64,000 bases of DNA from Allobosea sp. CRIB-10 (lineage in GTDB: Bacteria > Pseudomonadota > Alphaproteobacteria > Rhizobiales > Beijerinckiaceae), in the NCBI RefSeq assembly GCF_900112185.1, contig NZ_FOKP01000029.1, positions 18,654 through 82,653 on the forward strand, read 5' to 3'. The first letter of the stretch is position 1; the number at the start of each line of letters is the position of its first letter. A program made the translations under genes and the position numbers. Shown here piece by piece: positions 57,756-64,000 of the stretch. The notes under the pieces were generated by a model. The model worked only from the letters and a program-made list of their open reading frames with translations. It made no database searches and had not been told where the DNA came from.

Positions 57756-59711
57756 GTGTCGACTAACGCCCTCCTTGACGGGCTCCTGAGTGCAGGAGCC
57801 CGGTTCGACTTCGGCAATTCCTCGCCCGACGATGTCGCATTGGCGTTGAGCGCGCTTGCCGGCGAGGTCGAGGAGGCGCAGCTGTTCGCGGCTCTCGCAT
57901 CTCACCCTCGCACCGACCTGACCGAGAAGGCTTTGCTGGCAGCAATCCACGCGACCGATGTTCTCGCCATGATGGAGATCGCGTCATGGCTTGGTCGTGG
58001 AGGGCTGATCGCCCCATCCAGCCGCAAGGCGGTCGGCGAGGCGTTTCGAAAGCGCGCGGCGAATGCGTCGGATCACTACGGGGTGCGCGCGCAGGCACTC
58101 AAGGCGGCGATGATCCTCGCCCAAAGCGAAGCCGGATTGAGGTTGCGCCTGCAAGCCGATCTCATCAGCCTCGAGGCTACCGATGACGGCAACTATCTGC
58201 GCCATGCAGCGCGTATCGCAGGTGCTATCCACGCACACGCCCCCCTTGAGGAATTGCGGGAGCTCCTGACGCGTCTCGCGAACGTCAAGGAGGCGATGGA
58301 CGAAGCCCTTTTCGAGCTTGGCCTCGACGCTCTTCGTGCTGGCATGGAGGCGACAACTCCGGAAGCCGCTCTATCGGAATTTCGCCAAGCGCAAGCCTTC
58401 TTCGAGCGCGCGGAACAGGCGTCCGAGAGCCGCATCGATGCCAAGCTCTACAGAAGCTGCCTCGATGTGCTGGTCGATTTCCACACAGGTCAGGATGGCG
58501 ATCTGACCACCTATGTCGAGGCGATCCAGCAAGCCGCCTTCGGGTACACGGCCTATCTGATGCGATCAGATCGCGATGCGGAGACCGGCTCCTGGCTGTC
58601 GGTCAAGGATTGCGAGCGCGTCCACTGGTCGTCGCTCGCGCTGCGGCTTGAAAGCTTGGCCGGCAAGCTGTCCCACTCCGCCTGGATCAGCGTTGCTGCC
58701 GCCTTGGAGGATGAGCTCCTTTCGATTTACACCGCCAGTCGGAGCATGTTTCGACGGAACACTGCTGGCGGCCTCGAGGAGTTGCTACGGCCGCGGATCG
58801 TCGGCAGCATGCAGAAGGAGCTCCGCTCTCTCGATATTCTGGAACTATGGATCGCCGAGAATTCGTCGTCTGGCTTGCTGCCGGATGCAGACGCCCTCCG
58901 AGAGCTGGTCGTCCACGCCCGAGAAGACCTCGTTGCACACCGCCCTTCGGGGGCGGTGGTCGGCAGCTCACCGACCGCCGCCATTATTGAGCGCCTGCCA
59001 GCGAGCGAGCAGGCGACGATCGTGGCGCGGATCGAGGCGGACGCGCTATCGATCTTGAATGAGACAGTATCCCGGAGTTTCATTGAGGTTCTGGAGGCCG
59101 CAACCAACGGGCTCATGGAGAATGGCGACTACGCAAAGCACGAGGACGCTCGGAGATTCTTCGACGTAGTCCTGCTGCATACGACCCGCTTCCTCGTCGC
59201 GCGTCACGATTTGAGTGTCGCGACGTTTCCCTTGGTTGCCTACCTGTTCAACCGCAGCACCGATAACCCTCCGCTGGAAGCGGATCTCCAGCACGACTTC
59301 GTCAATTTCCTCATGGGCTCGACACTCGCGCAAATCTGCACCCCAGAAGCGAGAGATCTCGGTGGAGGTCGCGTCGATGTCCTTTTCACGTTCCGGTGGA
59401 TGAAAACCACGGCCGAGCTCAAACGATCACTCCCCAAACGATCATCAGATCAGCTCGTTGACGAGTACGGGCCCCAAGCAATCGCGTATCAGAGCACCAA
59501 TGTCAGCTTTGCCATTCTGATGGTTCTCGATCTTTTCGACAGAATGGGCGCCCAGCCCGACATCAGGGATCAGATCTCGCTTCACCATCGAACCGTAGCG
59601 GACAGTTCGGTCCAGAAGACGGTGGTGCTGTTCCGCGTCCAGGGCAAGCGTCACACACCGTCCGACCTAGGCAAGTCGGCTTTGACGGCGCCCAAATCAA
59701 AAAGCGCTTGA
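57756..59711 (+). CDS. nuclease-like effector of the ABC-3C / Lamassu-like system
   Basis: 651 aa starting at a GTG 11 bases after the ATPase gene. The first ~530 residues are helical repeats (ARLLGLRLQADLISL-type), a TPR-like scaffold. The C-terminal part has Asp541 in GGRVDVLFTFRW and Glu554-Leu-Lys556 in TAELKRSLPK, i.e. D-x12-E-x-K, the PD-(D/E)XK nuclease pattern. Following helices (DELVDEYGPQAIAYQSTN) resemble the DUF-type nuclease end. In ABC-3C systems this third gene is the killing effector. A nuclease effector is thus likely, supported by motif only. Confidence 0.75.
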   Translation: MSTNALLDGLLSAGARFDFGNSSPDDVALALSALAGEVEEAQLFAALASHPRTDLTEKALLAAIHATDVLAMMEIASWLGRGGLIAPSSRKAVGEAFRKRAANASDHYGVRAQALKAAMILAQSEAGLRLRLQADLISLEATDDGNYLRHAARIAGAIHAHAPLEELRELLTRLANVKEAMDEALFELGLDALRAGMEATTPEAALSEFRQAQAFFERAEQASESRIDAKLYRSCLDVLVDFHTGQDGDLTTYVEAIQQAAFGYTAYLMRSDRDAETGSWLSVKDCERVHWSSLALRLESLAGKLSHSAWISVAAALEDELLSIYTASRSMFRRNTAGGLEELLRPRIVGSMQKELRSLDILELWIAENSSSGLLPDADALRELVVHAREDLVAHRPSGAVVGSSPTAAIIERLPASEQATIVARIEADALSILNETVSRSFIEVLEAATNGLMENGDYAKHEDARRFFDVVLLHTTRFLVARHDLSVATFPLVAYLFNRSTDNPPLEADLQHDFVNFLMGSTLAQICTPEARDLGGGRVDVLFTFRWMKTTAELKRSLPKRSSDQLVDEYGPQAIAYQSTNVSFAILMVLDLFDRMGAQPDIRDQISLHHRTVADSSVQKTVVLFRVQGKRHTPSDLGKSALTAPKSKSA

Positions 59712-59928
59712 ACCAAAAGCGGTGCTAGAGCAGTCCCTCGCGCGACGAGCGCGACAGATTGATGGCCGCCAGGAAAGTGAGATGCACGTCCATTGGACGG
59801 CCGGACACCCCACGCACTGAAGATGCTATTCGGTAACCACAGCGCCCGAAACGCCCCTCAGGGCCTTGCCGAGCGTCATCGACGCGCTCACGCTGTCTGA
59901 TATCCCTTCGTGTCAGGATTCGCCGCTG
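59712..59928. other. spacer before the mobilization genes, possible oriT
   Basis: 217 bases without a gene. A 6-bp hairpin TCGCGC-GACGA-GCGCGA lies at 59738-59754; it lacks a T run, so a terminator is unlikely. In MobF elements the transfer origin often lies next to the relaxase gene, so oriT is expected here or nearby. I cannot identify a nic site. Confidence 0.3.
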
Positions 59929-60207
59929 ATGGCCAGCCCGCCCGTCTCGCTCACCCTGTCTCTCCCGCCCGAACTGGCCTCGACCCTAAAGGCAGCGGCC
60001 TCGCAGCGCGGCTGGACGCCGGAGAGCCTGGCGGCCGATTGCATCGCCCAGTCGCTGGAGGTTGCGATCCGGCATCGCGTCGCACTGGAACGCATCGATC
60101 AGGTCGATGCCGCCCTGCTCGAGCTGGCCAAAGCCGTCTCGGCCGTCGAGGAGGCCGGAGCCCCGATCGACCTTTCGGAATTCTGCCGCTACCGGCACGG
60201 CGGATGA
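59929..60207 (+). CDS. ribbon-helix-helix accessory protein for the relaxase
   Basis: 92 aa from ATG 59929. The opening SPPVSLTLSLPPELASTLKAAASQRGWTPESLAADC is a beta strand followed by two helices, the RHH/CopG pattern, with an Arg/Lys-rich strand replaced by hydrophobic residues. The second half is a helix with coiled-coil character. Its stop overlaps the relaxase ATG by 4 bases. RHH proteins bind oriT beside MobF relaxases and help nicking. Confidence 0.7.
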   Translation: MASPPVSLTLSLPPELASTLKAAASQRGWTPESLAADCIAQSLEVAIRHRVALERIDQVDAALLELAKAVSAVEEAGAPIDLSEFCRYRHGG

Positions 60208-63083
60208 CCGCCTCGCCTCATCGGCTCGGGGCTGGACCGGAAGCCGGCAACTACTACACCAAAGACAGCGCCCGCGAAGCCCGGCCGGACCGGCGTGACG
60301 AGTATTATGCGAAAGACGGTGATGGCGTCTGGTGGTCGACGGGCGAGACGATCGTGCGCAATGGCGCGGCGATCGATCGTCAATCGTTCCGCGATCTCTG
60401 CGCCGGCATCGATCCACGGACCGGCAACGCGCTGGTGAGAGGCGCAGGCGCTTCCCATAACGCCGGAACCGATATCGTGATGACGCCGGGCAAAAGCGTA
60501 TCGGTGCTGTGGATGGCCGGCGATCCACAGCAGCGAGAGATCATCGAGGCCGCGCATCGCAATGCGGTTTCGCGGGCGCTGCAATTGATCGTCGACGAGG
60601 AGATGGTCGTCGTGCGCTCAGGCGCCGGCGGGGCCATCCGGCACAAGCCGGCAGATCTGATCGTCGGCCGGTTCGATCATTTTACGACCCGAGAGGGAGA
60701 CCCCAACTGCCATACCCATTGCGTCGTGATGAATGTGGCCGGAGTCCCCGCCGAGGCGCTTTCGGGGCGCTATCGCTACAAGCACCTCACGACGGACCCT
60801 GAGCAGGTTTTTAAACTCCAGCGCATGATCGGCGCGGCCTACCGGGCCGAGTTGGCAGCGGAACTCGCGCAGCATCTGGGTGTGCGGTTTCGCGAGGCCG
60901 GTCAGGGCCAATGGGAGATCGCCGGAATCAGCCAGGAGCTTCTGGACCGCTTTTCCAAACGCTCGGCGCAAATCGAAGACTATGCCGGATTGGGAGCCAG
61001 TCCCGCTCAGCGCGAGATCGCGGCCCTTGCCACCCGTAAGGGCAAGGATCAGGTTCCCACAGGCGACGAACTGGAGGCGCGCTGGCGAGCGGAGCTTGCT
61101 GCCCTCGCTGTCGATCCCTGGCAGCAGATGCGGGCTCCGGCCAGCGAGATCGAGCGCACCGCGTCCGGGCCGGAGATCGACCCGCCAGAACTTCCCGGAG
61201 AGGGGCCTGTCGCCCGCGCCGCATCCGAGCTGTTCCGCCACGAGAGCGTGATCGAGCGGAAAGACCTCCTTCAACGCGCCTTTGAACTGGCAGGGTTGGC
61301 GGGGCTCAGTCCGGATACCGTCGCGGCCGAGCTTGCCGCCTTGCAGGATGACGGCAGGCTCTTGCGGCTCGATGATGAGGCTCGGCCGCAACGCTGGACT
61401 ACGCCAGCAATCGCAGCCTGCGAGGCCGCGATGCTGCGCTCGGCCGAGCGGCCGGACGAACGCGACTGGCTCGCAGAGGCTGCCGTTGATGCCGCTCTGA
61501 CCGCAGCCCCTCACCTCTCCGGGGAGCAGCGGGACGCGGTTCGTTCGGTCGCGAGCCGTGACGGCGTTGTCCTGATCGAAGCCGGAGCGGGGACCGGCAA
61601 GACGACCACCGCGCGGGCGCTGGTCGACGCGGCCCATCGTTCGGGCCTGAAGGTCGTTGGCCTCTCGCCATCCTGGGTTGCCGCCGATGAGCTGGCCGCA
61701 TCCACCGGTATCGCGGCGCAGGCCATCGCGCGCTGGCGCCATGATCGGGCTCATGGTGGAGGCCCACCGCTTGACGACCAGACACTGGTGATCCTCGACG
61801 AGGCCGGCATGGTCGGCACGCGCGACATGGAGGCCGTGCTGACGGCGGCGCGCGATGCCGGCTCCAAGGTCGTGCTGGTCGGCGATCGTCGGCAGCTTGC
61901 TTCTGTGGCCGGGGCAAGCGCCCTCAGGGCCGTCGCGGATATGATCGCCCGCTCCGCCGCGATGACGGAGGTTCGACGCCAGGAGGTGGACTGGCAGAAG
62001 GCTGCCACCGTCGTGATGGCGCGTGGGGATTCCGAAGCGGGCCTGCGCGCCTACGCGATGCATGATCGGCTGGAACTGGTCTCCGGCAGCGAGGCCGCGC
62101 AGGAACGCACGATCGCGGCATGGCGGGAACTCCGGCAGGCCTACGGCGATGACGTGCTGATCGTGACCCGGCGCAATGATGATGCTGCCGATCTGAACCG
62201 TAAGGCACGCGAATTGCTGAAGCAGGACGGGCGGCTTGGGCCGGACGCCATCGCGTTGCCATCGATCGACCGCGCCGACAAGCCGGTGAGGCTCGCGCTC
62301 GCGATCGGCGACCGACTCCGGTTCGGCGAGACCTTACCGGAGCACGGCATCCGCAACGGCAACCGTGCGACGGTGCGGGCGATCGTCCTGACGGAATCAG
62401 AAACGCCCCGCGTCACGCTCGATCTCGACGACGGGCGCAGCCTTGAGGTGAAGTGGCGCGAGCTGGCGCGGGAGCCCCGCTATGGGCGCAAGCGGACGCC
62501 GCCTCGCATCGTGCATGCTTACGCGGGCACGGCGCATTCGGTGCAGGGGCGCTCGGCGGCGGCATCGGTCGTCCACATCGCTCGTGAAACGGACGCACGC
62601 GAGGTCTATGTCGGCCTCAGCCGGCATCGCCATGACACCCGCATCATCGTCGAGCGCGATAGGCTCGATGCGCTTTGCCGGCAGCGCCAGGCCGATCCGC
62701 GCCTTCCGGCTAGCAATACGGCGGTTCAGGAAAGGCTGTTCGCAGAGGCGGCACGCTATCGCGACAAGGCCAATGTGATCGAACATGTTGCCGACAGGGA
62801 GGCGTTCCTGCGGCGTGGAGATGTTCGGCTGGCACAGGTCGAACGAGGGCGTACAACCAGTACGCTACTGGCGTCGCGTCTTTTGCGCGACGCGATGCGC
62901 TGGCTCAAGCGTTCTTCGCACGCCTTGACCCGACTTAGCGTTGCTCTCTCCGTCCAGCGTGACGGGACGGTTCAAGCGAGAACGGGAGAGACATTGGCGA
63001 GGCGGATCGAAGGCCTGTTGCGCCCAGGGCGGGAGAGGAGCCGCCAGCCTCGACCTGATAGGGATCACTCGCCTGAACGGTGA
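60204..63083 (+). CDS. MobF-family relaxase with helicase domain (TrwC/TraI-like)
   Basis: 959 aa. Near the N-terminus Tyr17-Tyr18 in AGNYYTKDS is a candidate nicking site. The three-His metal site is His159 in FDHFTTREGD and His170/His172 in NCHTHCV, the TrwC-type HUH arrangement. A RecD-like helicase follows: Walker A EAGAGTGKTTTA (Lys466), LVILDEAGMVG, GDRRQLASVAG and IVHAYAGTAHSVQG. This enzyme nicks oriT and unwinds the strand for transfer. No coupling protein or type IV secretion genes lie in the window, so the element may be mobilizable rather than self-transmissible. The C-terminus ends in Arg/Pro-rich residues. Confidence 0.92.
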   Translation: MTASPHRLGAGPEAGNYYTKDSAREARPDRRDEYYAKDGDGVWWSTGETIVRNGAAIDRQSFRDLCAGIDPRTGNALVRGAGASHNAGTDIVMTPGKSVSVLWMAGDPQQREIIEAAHRNAVSRALQLIVDEEMVVVRSGAGGAIRHKPADLIVGRFDHFTTREGDPNCHTHCVVMNVAGVPAEALSGRYRYKHLTTDPEQVFKLQRMIGAAYRAELAAELAQHLGVRFREAGQGQWEIAGISQELLDRFSKRSAQIEDYAGLGASPAQREIAALATRKGKDQVPTGDELEARWRAELAALAVDPWQQMRAPASEIERTASGPEIDPPELPGEGPVARAASELFRHESVIERKDLLQRAFELAGLAGLSPDTVAAELAALQDDGRLLRLDDEARPQRWTTPAIAACEAAMLRSAERPDERDWLAEAAVDAALTAAPHLSGEQRDAVRSVASRDGVVLIEAGAGTGKTTTARALVDAAHRSGLKVVGLSPSWVAADELAASTGIAAQAIARWRHDRAHGGGPPLDDQTLVILDEAGMVGTRDMEAVLTAARDAGSKVVLVGDRRQLASVAGASALRAVADMIARSAAMTEVRRQEVDWQKAATVVMARGDSEAGLRAYAMHDRLELVSGSEAAQERTIAAWRELRQAYGDDVLIVTRRNDDAADLNRKARELLKQDGRLGPDAIALPSIDRADKPVRLALAIGDRLRFGETLPEHGIRNGNRATVRAIVLTESETPRVTLDLDDGRSLEVKWRELAREPRYGRKRTPPRIVHAYAGTAHSVQGRSAAASVVHIARETDAREVYVGLSRHRHDTRIIVERDRLDALCRQRQADPRLPASNTAVQERLFAEAARYRDKANVIEHVADREAFLRRGDVRLAQVERGRTTSTLLASRLLRDAMRWLKRSSHALTRLSVALSVQRDGTVQARTGETLARRIEGLLRPGRERSRQPRPDRDHSPER

Positions 63084-63135
63084 GATTGCAGATAAGGACA
63101 CTTGTTTACGATGCCCCATGGGGGGCGCCCAGGCA

Positions 63136-63230
63136 GCCTTGGCCGGAATAGCCTCATGCAGGAAGGCGGTCATCTCGCCTACCTGCATCGACCTGGCGAA
63201 GAAGTAGCTCTGCGCTTGGGTGGCGCCGGC
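63136..63230 (-). pseudogene. EAL-domain (c-di-GMP phosphodiesterase) C-terminal remnant
   Basis: On the minus strand, starting just after a stop at 63231-63233, the frame reads GATQAQSYFFARSMQVGEMT and then AFLHEAI. This matches the end of EAL domains (typically GC-x-x-AQGYLFSRPMPADEFAALL). Everything before it is missing, so it is a cut remnant. It is next to a truncated PAS/chemoreceptor gene. The surrounding 63231-63546 stretch holds no gene that I can support. Confidence 0.5.
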
Positions 63231-63546
63231 CTAGCGCAACTCATTCAATTACTCCAGGTGTTGTTGTTCGCCGTCAGCCAACGGTCCTGCATATTCCCGA
63301 TGTACGACGGCTCAAGTTCGCGCCAGGGCGGCACGAGACTTGATCGTAGCGGCCGGGGCGAGGACGGCCCTCATCGAGCGGAGCTCGCCGTGGGAGAATG
63401 GCTAAGTCGCTAAGAATAGCAGTACAACATTTGGCATTATCGCAACGTTAACCAGAGCGGGGCATATATCCAGACGGGGGCTTACAGTGGTGAGGTTCCC
63501 GGTGCGGCCGCACCGATCTGGCAATTATGCTGTGCGGGGAACTATC

Positions 63547-63909
63547 TTGAGCAACAGCGGTTTTCTGGCCTCTTTGAAGGGCGCTTCGCCTGAGCTCGAA
63601 GCGATCAAGCGAACGCAGGCCGTTATCGAGTTTGATGTGTCCGGTAACATTCTGGACGCGAACAAGCTTTTCCTCGACGCCATGGGCTACAGTAACGATG
63701 AAATTCGCGGCCGACATCACTCCATCTTTCTGGAGGCGGGTGAGCGCGAGAGTGCGTCCTACAAGTCGTTTTGGCAGAAGCTCGGGGCCGGGGAAGCGCT
63801 TCAGGGCCAGTTCCTCAGGATCGCCAAAGATGGCCATCGCCTCTGGCTGCAGGCGACCTATACGCCGATTGTCAATCGCGCCGGGAAGGTGACCGGGGTC
63901 ATCAAGTGA
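63547..63909 (+). pseudogene. PAS-domain chemoreceptor-type gene truncated by an insertion sequence
   Basis: 120 codons from a TTG with a GGGGA site (a GTG at 63487 would also work). It reads ELEAIKRTQAVIEFDVSG, then ILDANKLFLDAMGYSNDEI, RGRHHSIFLEAGERESASYK and ATYTPIVNRAGKVTGVIK. This is the first PAS domain of the PAS-PAS chemotaxis receptor family, in which the next residues are normally K-F-A-T-D. Here the frame ends at once in TGA (63907-63909). That TGA belongs to the left end of an IS3-type element, so the gene is interrupted. Confidence 0.75.
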
Positions 63910-64000
63910 ACCGCCCCGGGTTCGCCGGAGGCCGTTTGGTTTGAGTCAGGCTGCGATGGCTGGCTCGTCCAGCATCGCGTAATAGCGTTCCTCGGCTTCG
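63907..64000 (-). mobile_element. IS3-type insertion sequence, one end (continues outside window)
   Basis: The element end begins TGAACCGCCCCGGGTTCGCC, a terminal repeat sequence I associate with rhizobial IS3-group elements. The reading frame of the transposase (63946-64000) enters on the minus strand 39 bases inside. The other end and any target duplication are outside the window. Confidence 0.65.
63946..64000 (-). CDS. IS3-family transposase OrfB, C-terminal end (partial)
   Basis: Minus-strand frame running into the window edge, reading AEERYYAMLDEPAIAA and then stop. The 'E-A-E-x-x-Y-Y-A-x-L-x-E-x-A-x-A-A' ending is that of IS3-family OrfB (rve integrase core) proteins. Only the last 17 residues are in the window. 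Confidence 0.65.
   Translation of the reverse strand, partial: EAEERYYAMLDEPAIAA

Noticed and set aside
1..64000. CRISPR array
   Set aside because: No regularly spaced short direct repeats and no Cas genes found.

Overview
The window is high-GC DNA (visibly about two-thirds G+C) with alphaproteobacterial character. The signs are a tRNA-Arg(ACG) used as an integrase neighbour, DUF4189, Sel1-rich and HdeA-like secreted proteins, a hybrid kinase/LuxR pair, and IetAS, which is known from Agrobacterium plasmids. A Hyphomicrobiales host (Bosea- or Methylobacterium-like) is my inference. Almost everything after the first 450 bases looks like accessory DNA: stacked integrative or mobilizable material next to a tRNA gene, rich in defence-type and envelope-type genes.

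Layout. (1) 1-441: tail of a HisE-like gene and a complete tRNA-Arg(ACG). (2) 539-9.85 kb: integrative-element module with two tyrosine recombinases, an XRE regulator, a PD-(D/E)XK-like protein, a soluble FtsH-like AAA+ zinc protease, a DUF3987 protein and small partners. (3) 10.1-33.9 kb: a 24-kb block of about 21 genes centred on the cell envelope. It holds a caspase/TM/Sel1/thioredoxin-like fusion, a MotA/ExbB-like channel protein with a coiled-coil partner and a zinc-ribbon Sel1 protein, a LuxR response regulator with a hybrid histidine kinase, a large Sel1 protein, several small secreted proteins, a degenerate LytM-like protein, a beta-solenoid repeat protein and duplicated membrane proteins. 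I know no named system with this content; it is the best candidate for something undescribed. (4) 34.1-37.3 kb: a lone small tyrosine recombinase and an IS91-type element (recombinase plus HUH transposase). (5) 37.6-41.7 kb: IetAS (AAA ATPase plus subtilase) followed by a DUF2188 gene. (6) 41.8-54.9 kb: a DISARM-type operon (adenine methyltransferase, a 917-aa protein, drmA, drmB, drmC), then a NUDIX remnant, a 47-aa membrane peptide and a winged-helix protein. The segment is bracketed by two 43-bp direct repeats. (7) 55.1-59.7 kb: a three-gene ABC-3C/Lamassu-like system (middle component, SMC/Rad50-like ATPase, nuclease-like effector). (8) 59.9-63.1 kb: a ribbon-helix-helix protein and a MobF relaxase-helicase with no transfer apparatus in view. 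(9) 63.1-64 kb: an EAL-domain remnant and a PAS/chemoreceptor gene cut by an IS3-type insertion sequence that runs off the window.

How it fits together. Three separate anti-phage or anti-plasmid type modules (IetAS, DISARM-like, ABC-3C-like) sit between recombinases and a relaxase, which is a typical mobile defence island. The 10-34 kb block differs: most products carry signal peptides or membrane helices. The caspase protein would place a protease domain in the cytosol and a Sel1/thioredoxin-like sensor in the periplasm. This suggests envelope monitoring coupled to a regulated cytosolic protease, possibly controlled by the two-component pair inside the block. That functional reading is inference.
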